A stretch of DNA of 64,000 nucleotides from assembly GCF_028622875.1 (NCBI RefSeq), contig NZ_CP117709.1, forward strand, positions 2,976,001 through 3,040,000, given 5' to 3'. Under the pieces are notes generated by a model. It was not told where the DNA came from and made no database searches. It saw only the letters and a program-made list of their open reading frames with translations. Source of the DNA: Streptomyces sp. MMBL 11-1. Lineage in GTDB: Bacteria > Actinomycetota > Actinomycetes > Streptomycetales > Streptomycetaceae. Every line of letters begins with the position of its first letter. Position 1 is the first letter of the stretch. Shown here one piece after another: positions 38,346 through 46,956 of this stretch. The position numbers and the translations under genes are program-made.

Positions 38346-39047
38346 CGGCTGGCGCCCGGCGGCTCGATCGATGCCCACCGGCACGACGACCACCAGATCG
38401 TCTACGCGGGCCGCGGCGTACTGACCGTCACGACCGGCGCGGGGTCCTGGGTCGCCCCGGCCACGCGCGCGATCTGGGTACCCGCCGGCACCGTGCACGC
38501 GCACCGGGCCTACGGCGAACTCGATCTGCACCTGGTGGGGCTGCCCGTCACCGAGAATCCGCTCGGCCTCGACACGCCGACCGTGCTGGCCGTCAGCCCG
38601 CTGCTGCGCGAACTGCTCATCGCCTACACCCGCGCCGAGGGCGACGACCGCCCCGAACGGGCCCGCCTCCGCGCCGTGCTCCTCGACCAGTTGCGGGCGT
38701 CCGCGCAGCAGTCCTTGCACCTGCCCATGCCCACCGCCCCGCTGCTGCGCGCCCTGTGCGACATCCTCCAGGCCGACCCGGGCGACAGCCGTACGCTCGC
38801 CGAGCTCGGCCGCCGGGTCGGGGCGAGTGACCGGACCCTGTCCCGGCTGTTCCGCAGCGACCTCGGCATGACCTTCCCGCAGTGGCGCACCCAGCTCCGC
38901 CTCCATCACGCCCTGATCCTGCTGACCGGGCGGACGCCGGTGACGTCGGTGGCACACCAGTGCGGCTGGTCGTCCACGAGCGCGTTCATCGAGGTCTTCC
39001 GCCGCACGTTCGGCCACACCCCGGGCTCCCACCGGGACAGCCCTTAG
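38325..39047 (+). CDS. AraC-family regulator beside the truncated MFS gene
   Basis: A 240-residue protein. Residues 10-80 are an AraC cupin (LAPGGSIDAHRHDDHQIVYA); residues 135-235 contain the double HTH (TLAELGRRVGASDRTLSRLF and VAHQCGWSSTSAFIEVFRRT). The start is a GTG overlapping the MFS remnant by 17-21 bp with no ribosome site. Its first few codons may have been lost in the same deletion. It probably once controlled the exporter; whether it is still expressed is unclear. Confidence 0.82.
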   Translation: MAPTRTRRLAPGGSIDAHRHDDHQIVYAGRGVLTVTTGAGSWVAPATRAIWVPAGTVHAHRAYGELDLHLVGLPVTENPLGLDTPTVLAVSPLLRELLIAYTRAEGDDRPERARLRAVLLDQLRASAQQSLHLPMPTAPLLRALCDILQADPGDSRTLAELGRRVGASDRTLSRLFRSDLGMTFPQWRTQLRLHHALILLTGRTPVTSVAHQCGWSSTSAFIEVFRRTFGHTPGSHRDSP

Positions 39048-39114
39048 GACCGCCTCGCGTCCACCGCCCGGAACCCCCTCGCATGCGTGCCGCGCCGACC
39101 GCTAGCGTGCAGCC

Positions 39115-39633
39115 ATGAGCGCATCCGAACCTCTCGCGACCACACCCGCCGCCCCCGTCTCCGACGCCCACCCCCGGTTCGCCGAGGCGCTGGCAGGACT
39201 GGGCCTCCAGGTCGAGGTGCGGCGTTTCCCGGACGCGACCCGTACGGCGGCGGAGGCCGCCGCCGCCGTCGGCTGCTCCCTGAGCGAGATCGTCAAGTCC
39301 CTGGTCTTCACGGCGGACGGCGTGCCCGTGCTGGTCCTGATGGACGGCTCCTCGCGGGTGGACGTCGAGCTGGTGCGGCGCGAACTGGACGCGCAGAAGG
39401 TCAAGCGGGCGGACGCGGACCTGGTCCGGGAGACCACCGGGTACGCCATCGGCGGCGTGCCGCCCTTCGGCCACGCCACCCGGACCCGGGTGCTGGCCGA
39501 CCGGCGGCTGCTGGACCACGCCGTGGTGTGGGCGGCGGCGGGCACCCCGCACACGGTGTTCCCGCTGGACCCGAAAACGCTGATCGCCCACGCGGGCGCG
39601 ACGGTCGTGGATGTGCGCGAGCCCGCCAAGTGA
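39115..39633 (+). CDS. YbaK/ProX-type aminoacyl-tRNA deacylase
   Basis: A 172-residue editing-domain protein that hydrolyses mischarged aminoacyl-tRNA in trans (Cys-tRNA(Pro) or Ala-tRNA(Pro) in relatives). Typical elements: RFPDATRTAAEAAAAVGCSLSEIVKSLVF (split here by family spacing) with the conserved Lys of the YbaK pocket, the central GYAIGGVPPFGH, and TPHTVFPLDPKTL. The ATG is eight bases after a TAGCGT box, suggesting a leaderless or short leader. It is coupled to the next transporter by GTGA. Confidence 0.9.
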   Translation: MSASEPLATTPAAPVSDAHPRFAEALAGLGLQVEVRRFPDATRTAAEAAAAVGCSLSEIVKSLVFTADGVPVLVLMDGSSRVDVELVRRELDAQKVKRADADLVRETTGYAIGGVPPFGHATRTRVLADRRLLDHAVVWAAAGTPHTVFPLDPKTLIAHAGATVVDVREPAK

Positions 39634-40481
39634 CCCCTCTGGTCGCTCTCGCGGTCCTCATAGCCGCTGTCACGCACGCCAGTTGGAACGCCATCGCGCA
39701 CGCGATCAAGGATCAGCTGCTCTCCTTCACGCTGATCTCCGGCGGTGGTCTGCTGATCGGCGTGGTGATGGCCCTCTTCGCCCCGTTCCCGGCGGCGGAG
39801 GCCTGGCCGTACCTGGGCGCCTCGGCCGCTCTGCACGTGCTGTACATGCTGCTGCTGATGCGGTCGTTCACCCTCGGCGACTTCGGGCAGATGTACCCGA
39901 TCGCCCGGGGCACGGCCCCGTTGGTGGTGACGGTCCTGGCGGCGGTGTTCGTCGGCGAGCGTCCGGACGGCTGGGCCACGGCGGGCGTGGCGGTGGCCTC
40001 GGCCGGGCTGGTCGGGCTGGCGCTGTGGGGCATCCGGGGCTCCGGCAAGCGCCCGCACTGGCCGGCGATCGTGGCGGCGCTCGGCACCGGCCTGACCATC
40101 GCCGGGTACACCACGGTCGACGGCGTCGGCGTGCGCGCCTCGGGCGCCCCGCTGGGTTACATCGCCTGGCTGATGGTCCTGGAGGGCCTGGCGATCCCGG
40201 CGTACGCGTACTACCGCCGCCGCGCCGAACTCCTCCCGCAGCTGCGGCCCTACGCGGTACGGGGCCTGGTCGGCGCGGCCCTCTCGGTCACCGCGTACGG
40301 GCTGGTCCTCTGGGCCCAGACACAGGCCCCGCTCGCCCCGATCGCGGCGCTGCGCGAGTCGTCGATCATCGTGGGCGCGGCGATCGGCGCGCTGTTCTTC
40401 AAGGAGCGCTTCGGGGGCCCGAGGATCGCGGCGGCGGGGCTGATGGTGGTGGGCATCGGGCTGATGCTGCACACGAGTTGA
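39630..40481 (+). CDS. EamA (DMT superfamily) transporter
   Basis: A 283-residue membrane protein with ten hydrophobic helices in two EamA repeats (LVALAVLIAAVTHASWNAIAH at the start, ALRESSIIVGAAIGALFFKE in the second). Substrate of this family is usually an amino acid or metabolite to be exported. The GTG start overlaps the deacylase stop. It converges on the alanine symporter gene. Confidence 0.88.
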   Translation: MTPLVALAVLIAAVTHASWNAIAHAIKDQLLSFTLISGGGLLIGVVMALFAPFPAAEAWPYLGASAALHVLYMLLLMRSFTLGDFGQMYPIARGTAPLVVTVLAAVFVGERPDGWATAGVAVASAGLVGLALWGIRGSGKRPHWPAIVAALGTGLTIAGYTTVDGVGVRASGAPLGYIAWLMVLEGLAIPAYAYYRRRAELLPQLRPYAVRGLVGAALSVTAYGLVLWAQTQAPLAPIAALRESSIIVGAAIGALFFKERFGGPRIAAAGLMVVGIGLMLHTS

Positions 40482-40530
40482 TGCCTCCCGCCCGGTGCGT
40501 ACACACACGGCGGAAGGCATCAACAGACAT

Positions 40531-40585
40531 CAGGCGTCGGACAACAGGCGTCAGACATCCGGCCGGACATACGGCATCAGGCGTC
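40531..40585. repeat. three copies of CAGGCGTC between convergent genes
   Basis: CAGGCGTC at 40531, 40545 and 40578, embedded in related ACATCAGGCGTCGGACA-like sequence between the EamA and AGCS stop codons. Probably slippage; no hairpin stands out. Confidence 0.45.
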
Positions 40586-40606
40586 AGGCGACAGGTCGGA
40601 GCAGGC

Positions 40607-42139
40607 TCAGACGGTTGCCTTGGACGGCTCGTCGTCCTTGTCCCCGTCCGTCCCGCCGGCCTTCCGGGTGCGGACGAACTCGAGGAACGTGTTCAGCTCG
40701 CGCTTGACGACGGGCGCGAGGAGGTAGAGGCCGATGATGTTGATGACGGCCAGGGAGAAGAGCACCGCGTCGGCCAGGTCGATGAGGGTCTGCAGGGTGA
40801 GCAGGGACCCGGAGACGGCGAGCAGGGTGTAGAGGGACTTGAAGACGATCTCGCTGGTGCGGCTGCGGCCGAAGAGGTAGGTCCAGGCCTTGAGGCCGTA
40901 GTAGCCCCAGGTGAGCACCGTGGAGAAGGCGAAGAGGATCACCGCGACGGTCAGGACGTACGGGAACCAGGGCAGCACGGTCTCGAACGCGTCCGAGGTG
41001 ATCGTCACGCCGCCGATGGAATCGTCGTTGCGCGCCTCGCCCCAGCTGGCCGGGTTGGCGATGACGATCGTCAGCGCGGTCATGGTGCAGATGACGACGG
41101 TGTCGATGAACGGTTCCAGCAGGGCGACCAGGCCCTCGCTGGCCGGGTGCTTGGTCTTGACCGCGGAGTGGGCGATCGGCGCGGAACCGAGGCCGGCCTC
41201 GTTGGAGAACGCGGCGCGCTTGAACCCGATGATCAGTGCGCCGAGCACACCGCCCGCGACCCCTTCGGGGTTGAAGGCGCCCTCGATGATCGTGCCGATC
41301 GCGTCGGGCACGGCGGTGACGTTGACGAGGATGACGATGAGACAGGCGACGATGTAGATCCCGGCCATCGCGGGGATGAGCCGGCTGGTGACCGAGGCGA
41401 TGGAGCGGATGCCGCCGAGGAGCACGATGCCCACGAGAGCGGCTACGAGAATGCCGAAGAAGAGGGCACCGGCGGAGGAACCCATCGCCCCGTCCTCGCC
41501 GCCGGTGACGGAGACGAGCTGCGCGTAGGACTGGTTGACCTGGAAGAGGTTGCCGCCGAAGAGCCCGAAGAACAGGATCATGATCGAGGCGAGGACGGCG
41601 AGGACCTTGCCGAGGGCCTTTCCGTTCTTCCCGAAACGTTCCGCCAGCCCCTTGGGCAGGTAGTGCATCGGTCCGCCGGAGACGGTCCCGTCGGCGTGGA
41701 CCTCGCGGTACTTCACACCGAGGGTGACCTCGACGAACTTGGTGGCCATGCCGAGGAGGCCGCAGAGGATCATCCAGAACGTGGCTCCGGCGCCGCCGAT
41801 GGAGACGGCGACGGCCACACCGGCGATGTTCCCGAGGCCGACCGTGCCGGAGACGGCGGCGGTCAGCGCCTGGAAGTGGTTGACCTCGCCCGCCGAGTCC
41901 TTGTCGTCGTACTTGCCACGCACCACGTCGACGGCGAGGCGGAACTTGCGCAGCTGGACGAATCCGAACCAGAAAGTGAAGACGAGGCCCGCCACCACCA
42001 GCCAGGCGACGATGAGCGGGAGGTCCGTCCCGCCGACGGGGACGGCGTAGAAGACGATCTCGCCGAGCCATGTGGCTATGGGTTCGAAGAACCCGCTGAC
42101 AGCTTCGTCGACGTTCTCGGTTATGGATTCGAGTGACAC
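40607..42139 (-). CDS. sodium:alanine/glycine symporter (AGCS family)
   Basis: A 510-residue polytopic carrier that imports alanine or glycine with Na+. The AGCS signature is visible: HFQALTAAVSGTVGLGNIAG near residue 86, GGPMHYLPKGL near 158, and FSNEAGLGSAPIAHSAV near 307. About eleven helices. The GTG start (MSLESITENVDE) has GAGGT eight bases before it. A CRP-like site lies about 250 bp upstream. The C-terminal tail is hydrophilic and charged (TDGDKDDEPSKATV). Confidence 0.93.
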   Translation of the reverse strand: MSLESITENVDEAVSGFFEPIATWLGEIVFYAVPVGGTDLPLIVAWLVVAGLVFTFWFGFVQLRKFRLAVDVVRGKYDDKDSAGEVNHFQALTAAVSGTVGLGNIAGVAVAVSIGGAGATFWMILCGLLGMATKFVEVTLGVKYREVHADGTVSGGPMHYLPKGLAERFGKNGKALGKVLAVLASIMILFFGLFGGNLFQVNQSYAQLVSVTGGEDGAMGSSAGALFFGILVAALVGIVLLGGIRSIASVTSRLIPAMAGIYIVACLIVILVNVTAVPDAIGTIIEGAFNPEGVAGGVLGALIIGFKRAAFSNEAGLGSAPIAHSAVKTKHPASEGLVALLEPFIDTVVICTMTALTIVIANPASWGEARNDDSIGGVTITSDAFETVLPWFPYVLTVAVILFAFSTVLTWGYYGLKAWTYLFGRSRTSEIVFKSLYTLLAVSGSLLTLQTLIDLADAVLFSLAVINIIGLYLLAPVVKRELNTFLEFVRTRKAGGTDGDKDDEPSKATV

Positions 42140-42629
42140 GTTGGCTACCTCGATGACGCGGGAACGGCGGACAGGTGGGGTGCCTTCGCCGGTCGGTGTG
42201 CGATGGGGGAACGTTTCTGGAGGGATGAGCGAACGTCGTCGTCCGGTCGGCGACGCGGCGCGTCCCATGGAGTGGACAACGATGACGGTCGCTCTGGCCT
42301 GCCGCCGGGGCGGTCCCGGCGCTCCGCTTCGGCGAGGTCCCCGCCGTGGAAGTTGGGCATTTGTACCACGCCGTTTGCTCGATTCTTAGTGATGCAGGTC
42401 ACTTTTTTTGCGAGTGCGGGTGAAGATGCTGGGCGGGTGACGTCATCGTTATGCGGAACCACAGGTACGTTTATCGGACACCTATCTGCAGGTCGGAGGG
42501 GTATCTCCGGCCAAAGCGGGGGGAACCTCCGGCCTCGGGGCATCTCCGGCCCCGGGGCACCCCGGCCGGAGGGGACGCCTCCCCCCACCTACCCCGCCGG
42601 TCGCCGCGCAGACAGACCGGCGCGGCTGA
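42140..42629. other. 490-bp intergenic region upstream of the AGCS gene
   Basis: No gene. The middle (42360-42420) is AT-richer and holds the CRP-like palindrome and a T7 tract. The part from 42480 on has CCTCCGGCC/CATCTCCGGCC repeats (GGGGCATCTCCGGCCCCGGGG). The promoter of the AGCS gene is likely in the AT-richer part, leaving a long 5' leader. Confidence 0.55.
42388..42403. promoter_or_regulatory. CRP-like palindrome
   Basis: AGTGATGCAGGTCACT has perfect 5-bp arms around 6 bp and fits GTG(N)6GNCAC, the consensus I recall for S. coelicolor Crp. It lies about 250 bp upstream of the AGCS start in an AT-richer patch. Confidence 0.5.
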
Positions 42630-43508
42630 TCAACGCGTCGTGCGTGCCGCGCAGAACTCCCGCACCGCGCCGAGGACCGCCTCCGGCGACTCGTCCAGCA
42701 GAAGATGCCCCGCCCCCTCGATCACCGTGAACTCCGCACCGAGCCGACGCCGGGCGGCCGGCCCCAGATGACGCGGGGGCAGAAAGGGGTCGAACTGCCC
42801 CGTGAGGACCAACGTGGGTACGGAGCGCCGCAGTTCGAGCAGACCGGACGGCAGGGGAGGCGGAGCGAGACTGGTACGGCAGCAGCGCCCGACGAGATCC
42901 ATCCACTCCCCCAGAAGCGCCGGGACGCGCCCTTCCCCCGGAGCCGCCATGTGACGCACGAGCGCCGTCGAACGGGCGACCGTGGGCCGCAGGAGCCAGG
43001 GGACGGTGGCGGCCAGGAGGGGGGCGGGGACCCTCAGCCGGACAAGCCCGGCGCTGGAGAGCAGCACCCGGCCGACGATCTGCGGAGCGTCGCAGGCGAG
43101 GGCGACCGCGCCGCCCAAGGAGTGCCCCACGACGACGACCGGCCCCGGCACCGCCGACGCGAGCGCCTCGGTCAGCCACTTCCCGTACCAGGAAAGGCGA
43201 TTGACGCGGGGCCGCAGGTCCGCGCTGAGCCCGGGCTGACCGGGCAGATCCAGAACGACCACGCGCCCCTCCCGGGCGATCGCCTCCACCACCGGCAGAC
43301 ACAGAGCGGCGTTCATGTTCGTCCCCGGCAGCAGGACGACAGTCGGCCCCCCGTCGCGCGGCTCCGGCCCTGCGGTCAGGACTCCGGTGGCCCCCGCCGA
43401 GGTCACCACCTCGCTGCGGGCATGGGCCAGGCCCGAGCCCTCGATCCGATGGGCGCACCAGCGCCGCACTTCCGCTCGCGCCTGCTCGCTCCGGTACACG
43501 GAAGTCAT
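42630..43508 (-). CDS. alpha/beta hydrolase
   Basis: A 292-residue alpha/beta hydrolase. Strand-turn motifs: oxyanion loop VVLLPGTNMNAAL near residue 56, nucleophile elbow VVGHSLGGAVAL near 123, acid in LTGQFDPFLPP near 237, and catalytic His in IEGAGHLLLDE near 270. The N-terminal 40 residues (MTSVYRSEQARAEVRRW) form a helix often seen in actinobacterial hydrolases of this type. Substrate unknown. ATG start; an upstream extension of the open frame is non-coding. Confidence 0.87.
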   Translation of the reverse strand: MTSVYRSEQARAEVRRWCAHRIEGSGLAHARSEVVTSAGATGVLTAGPEPRDGGPTVVLLPGTNMNAALCLPVVEAIAREGRVVVLDLPGQPGLSADLRPRVNRLSWYGKWLTEALASAVPGPVVVVGHSLGGAVALACDAPQIVGRVLLSSAGLVRLRVPAPLLAATVPWLLRPTVARSTALVRHMAAPGEGRVPALLGEWMDLVGRCCRTSLAPPPLPSGLLELRRSVPTLVLTGQFDPFLPPRHLGPAARRRLGAEFTVIEGAGHLLLDESPEAVLGAVREFCAARTTR

Positions 43509-43629
43509 GGGGCCGTCCTGGGTCGGGCCGCTATCGGCAACGGGGGCACGCACTTCTCGATCGGACCGTGAGGTCGGTGCGCTGCGGCGTCGGGGGCGGT
43601 GGTGGCGCTGATCATGTCGCTCCCCGCAC

Positions 43630-43670
43630 TTGCTTGTTGAAGGCCCGCGCTTGCTCGTTGAAGGCCCGCG
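43630..43670 (+). repeat. 21-bp tandem repeat before the GNAT gene
   Basis: TTGCTTGTTGAAGGCCCGCG (43630-43649) is followed at a 21-bp period by TTGCTCGTTGAAGGCCCGCG (43651-43670); a third degraded unit may follow. It lies in the 296-bp divergent region between the hydrolase and the GNAT, where no gene is seen. Confidence 0.7.
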
Positions 43671-43804
43671 ACTGTCTCGGGTGGAGAGCCCGCGCCCGGA
43701 TGATGCCACACCGCTGTTCGACGATCCACGGGTGCCCCGGACCGGAAACCGGCCGACCGCGGACCAGGAGGTGTTCGAGGCCCCCACGACTACGATCCCA
43801 GCCC

Positions 43805-44335
43805 ATGACGCCCACCACGCGAAGCGAAGACGGGAACGGAAACGGGGCCAGGGAGAGGGACAGGGACGGGAACGGGGACAGGGACAGGGACCAGGGCACC
43901 GACCGGTACGAGATCGACACCGACCCCGGCCGCCTCGACATCGGCCTGGTGCACCACTGGCTCTCCACCGACGCCTTCTGGGCACTCGGCCGCAGCCGCG
44001 ACACCGTTGAGCGGTCCGTGCGCGGGTCCCTCAACTTCGGTGTCTACGGCCCCGACGGAGCCCAGGTCGCCTACGCCCGTGTCATCACGGACCGGGCGAC
44101 CTTCGCCTGGCTCTGCGACGTCTACGTGGACCCGGCGCACCGCGGCGGAGGCCTGGGCGTACGGCTGGCGACCGCCGTCCGCGACCACCTCGCACCGTAC
44201 GGCCTGAAGCGGACCCTGCTCGCGACGCTGGACGCCCACGAGCTGTACGCGAAGGTCGGTTTCGTCCCCGTACCCGACCCCGAGCGGCTGATGATCCTGA
44301 GCACTGAGCGCTGGACGGCGACGGGGCGCGCGTGA
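43805..44335 (+). CDS. GNAT-family acetyltransferase with low-complexity N terminus
   Basis: A 176-residue protein. Residues 1-33 are a hydrophilic Gly/Asn/Asp/Arg run encoded by GGGAAC/GGGACA hexamers. The GNAT domain follows: GLVHHWLSTDAFWALGRSR near residue 47, acetyl-CoA loop VDPAHRGGGLGVRLATA near 118, and YAKVGFVPVPDPERLM near the end. No alternative start exists between the repeat and the domain, so the repeat is translated. The pattern LVHHWLSxxxFWAxGR is typical of an N-acetyltransferase group found in many bacteria. Substrate unknown. Confidence 0.85.
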   Translation: MTPTTRSEDGNGNGARERDRDGNGDRDRDQGTDRYEIDTDPGRLDIGLVHHWLSTDAFWALGRSRDTVERSVRGSLNFGVYGPDGAQVAYARVITDRATFAWLCDVYVDPAHRGGGLGVRLATAVRDHLAPYGLKRTLLATLDAHELYAKVGFVPVPDPERLMILSTERWTATGRA

Positions 44336-44357
44336 GACGGGCGGTTCCGGGCAAGCG

Positions 44358-44475
44358 GGGATCGGCGAGTTCCTGCGTCACGAGCTGGAGGACCACTTCG
44401 GTCTCGCCCCTCTGCCGTCGGAGCCGGCGGCGATCGCGGCCCGGGTGCTGTCCTGGTGGACGGCGACCGGCACGA
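44358..44475 (+). pseudogene. short coding remnant after the GNAT gene
   Basis: One plus frame reads GIGEFLRHELEDHFGLAPLP then SEPAAIAARVLSWWTATG, which looks like a real protein C terminus by composition and helix pattern. No start codon or upstream part is present, and it runs into the antisense of the SDR gene. Probably the end of a deleted gene; family not recognised. Confidence 0.35.
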
Positions 44476-44505
44476 CCGGTACCACCGCCTCCGCCCAGGG
44501 GGTGC

Positions 44506-45309
44506 TCACGGCTGCGCCATCGCCTGCCGGAAGCCCGTGTTCACCGCGAGGATCCCGCCGTCGACGCGCAGCGTCGTCCCGGTGATCCACGCCGCGTCGC
44601 TGGAGGCGAGGAAGGCGACGGCGGACGCGATGTCCTCGGGGGTGCCGACGCGGCCGAGCGGGTAGAGGGCGGCGGCCCGGTCCAGTTCGGCGTCGCGGCC
44701 CGCCCAGGCGTCGGTGCGGATCGTGCCGGGGGCGACCAGGTTGACCCGTACGCCGCGCGGCCCGGCGTGGCCCGCCAGCGTACGGGTGAGGCTGGTCAGG
44801 CCCGCCTTGGCGGCGCTGTACGCGTGGCCGCCGAAGTCCTGTTCACCGTTGACCGAGCCGATGGTGACGATCGCGCCCCGGCCCGAGGCGACCAGGTGCG
44901 GCAGCGCGGCGCGGGCGCAGCGGAACGGGCCGGAGAGGGTGATGTCCAGGTCGCGTTCCCAGACCTCGTCCGTCTCGTCCTCGAAGAGCGGGGTGTCCTG
45001 GCCCGCCGCGTAGGCGTTGTTGACCAGGACGTCGAGTCGGCCGAAGGCGGCGACCGCGTGGGCGACGGCCGCTTCGACCGCCGCCCGGTCGGCCACGTCG
45101 CAGACGAGGGATTCGGCGGTGCCGCCCGCCTCGCGTATCGCCGCCGCCGTGTGGGCGGCACGCTTCGCGTCCAGGTCGGTGACGAGGACGGAAGCTCCTT
45201 CCGCCGCCAGGCGGCGGGCCGTCGCCGCGCCGATGCCCTGGCCGGCGGCGGTGATCAGGACGCTGTATCCGGCGAACCGGGCTGAGGTCTGCACGGGTGC
45301 TGGTGTCAT
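44506..45309 (-). CDS. short-chain dehydrogenase/reductase
   Basis: A 267-residue classical SDR. The nucleotide loop is ITAAGQGIGAAT (TGxxxGxG with Thr-Gly replaced by Thr-Ala-Ala), NNAY replaces the usual NNAG, and catalytic residues are Ser in TIGSVNG and YSAAK near residue 160. The C terminus has GTTLRVDGGILAVN. D in LVTDLDAKR suggests NAD preference. The ATG overlaps the stop of the serine hydrolase gene (ATGA), so both are one operon. Confidence 0.92.
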   Translation of the reverse strand: MTPAPVQTSARFAGYSVLITAAGQGIGAATARRLAAEGASVLVTDLDAKRAAHTAAAIREAGGTAESLVCDVADRAAVEAAVAHAVAAFGRLDVLVNNAYAAGQDTPLFEDETDEVWERDLDITLSGPFRCARAALPHLVASGRGAIVTIGSVNGEQDFGGHAYSAAKAGLTSLTRTLAGHAGPRGVRVNLVAPGTIRTDAWAGRDAELDRAAALYPLGRVGTPEDIASAVAFLASSDAAWITGTTLRVDGGILAVNTGFRQAMAQP

Positions 45310-46664
45310 AGCGCCGACCGTACTGCCCTGACCAGGGCCTGGGCACGGGGATCCGCGGTAACTCCCTTCTGGAGTCCGTTGGTGACATAGCCGAGCGCGA
45401 TACCGGACTCGGGGTCCGCGAAGCCGAGGGAACCGCCGCGTCCGGGGTGGCCGAAGGAGCCGGGGCCCAGCAGCGGGGCGGCCGGGCCGTGCAGCATGTA
45501 GCCGAGGCCGAAGCGGGTGTTGACGACCAGGACCCGGTCCGGGCCCGCCGACTCCTCGGTGCGGGCCAGGGTGAGCGTGGCGGGCGCGAACAGCCGGCGG
45601 TGGCCGTCGACGGGGCCGATCATCGCGGCGTAGCAGCGGGCCAGGCCCCGGGCGGTCGCGATGCCTCCCGAGGCGGGGAGTTCGGCCGCGCGGTAGGCGG
45701 GGTCGTTCTCGTCGGGGAACGGGTCGATCGCGCCGAACGCCCTGCGGGTGAGGGAGTCGGGGTCCTGGTAGGCCTCGACGACGGAGCGTTTGGGGCGTAC
45801 GCGCAGGGCGCCCGACGCCGTGGCGGCGGCCGGGGGCTCCACCGGGCCGATACGGCCGATGCGGTGGGCCTCGTCGGCGGGGAGCCCGAACCAGAAGTCG
45901 AGACCGAGCGGGCGGGCGATCTCCTCGGCGATCCAGCGGCCGATGGTGCGGCCGGTGGCGCGGCGGACCAGTTCGCCGATCAGCCAGCTGTAGGTCTGGG
46001 CGTGGTAGCCGTGGTCGGTGCCGGGCTCCCACTGCGGGCGCTGGGCGGCGACGGCGGCGGGGCCGGAGACCCCGTCGGCGGCCTCGGCGGGGGTGAGGGC
46101 GGTGTCCAGGGCGGGGACCCCGGCCCGGTGGGCGAGGAGGTCGCGGACGAGGACGCGTTCCTTGCCGTTCGCCTTGAACTCCGGCCAGTAGGTGGAGACC
46201 GGGGCGTCCAGGTCGACCTGTCCGCGCTGGTGGAGCAGCAGGGGGACGGCGGCGGCGATGCCCTTGCCCGCCGAGCGGACGATCTGGACGGTGTCGACGG
46301 CCCACGGCTCGCTGCCGTCGACGTCTCTCGTACCGGCCCACAGGTCGACGACCTTGCGCCCGTGGTGGTAGACGGCGACGGCCGCGCCGCGTTCCCCGCG
46401 CTGCTCGAAGTTACGGACGAACGCCTCCGCGACCGGTTCGAACCCGGGCGCGACCGTGCCCCGTACGTCCACGGTGACGGCCTCGGGCACCGCTTCGGTC
46501 CTGGCTTGGGCCACGGCTTCGGTCCCGGTCACGTCCGCTCCCCTGTGTGGTTCGGTTCCCGTGCGTGGTCCAGCCTTCGTGTCCGGTTCCGCTCCCGTGC
46601 CCGATCCCGATCCCGATTCCGCTTCCGCGCCCGCCGTCGTGCTCACTCCCGCGCTCCCGCTCAT
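45306..46664 (-). CDS. serine hydrolase, class C beta-lactamase/EstB fold
   Basis: About 452 residues. The SxxK motif is SAGK (QIVRSAGKGI, near residue 125), the Tyr motif is YHAQTYSWLIGEL, and the C-terminal HPGRGGS replaces KTG, as in EstB-type esterases. The first 60 residues are Gly/Ser/Thr/Glu low complexity encoded by GGGATC/GGGAGC hexamers. There is no signal peptide, so likely cytosolic. Start uncertain: ATG at 46664, or GTG at 46532 or 46478, which would skip the repeat. Operon with the SDR gene. Confidence 0.85.
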   Translation of the reverse strand: MSGSAGVSTTAGAEAESGSGSGTGAEPDTKAGPRTGTEPHRGADVTGTEAVAQARTEAVPEAVTVDVRGTVAPGFEPVAEAFVRNFEQRGERGAAVAVYHHGRKVVDLWAGTRDVDGSEPWAVDTVQIVRSAGKGIAAAVPLLLHQRGQVDLDAPVSTYWPEFKANGKERVLVRDLLAHRAGVPALDTALTPAEAADGVSGPAAVAAQRPQWEPGTDHGYHAQTYSWLIGELVRRATGRTIGRWIAEEIARPLGLDFWFGLPADEAHRIGRIGPVEPPAAATASGALRVRPKRSVVEAYQDPDSLTRRAFGAIDPFPDENDPAYRAAELPASGGIATARGLARCYAAMIGPVDGHRRLFAPATLTLARTEESAGPDRVLVVNTRFGLGYMLHGPAAPLLGPGSFGHPGRGGSLGFADPESGIALGYVTNGLQKGVTADPRAQALVRAVRSAL

Positions 46665-46881
46665 CCCCCCATGGTGCACGTCCCGCCAGGGTGTTCGGGG
46701 GGCGGGTCGCCGTCACCACCGTGCTGTCACGACCTGTTTACGCCGACGGAACCAGAGCTCAAGGGGCGTACGGCAGATGGTTGGTGGCCGTCAGCGCGGT
46801 GGCCTCGGCAGGTGCGTCGATGAAACCATCGGGTACGGGTACACGCAGGGGAGGCTCCGCCTCCTGCGGGTCCGAGGCAGG

Positions 46882-46910
46882 TCGGACCCATCGTGCCACT
46901 TTCGTAAAAT
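46882..46910 (+). promoter_or_regulatory. promoter of the SsgA-like gene
   Basis: TCGGAC (46882-46887), 17-bp spacer, TAAAAT (46905-46910), in an AT-rich patch. A strong ribosome site GAGGAGGAG lies at 46941-46949 before the ATG at 46957. Confidence 0.6.
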
Positions 46911-46956
46911 ATGGGACATTAGAGGGCAGAGCTATACATAGAGGAGGAGCCGGCCC

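Noticed and set aside
38024..38830. Plus-strand frame overlapping the MFS remnant and AraC gene
   Set aside because: It shifts through both genes with Arg/Pro-rich translation; the AraC frame has HTH motifs and is the real one.
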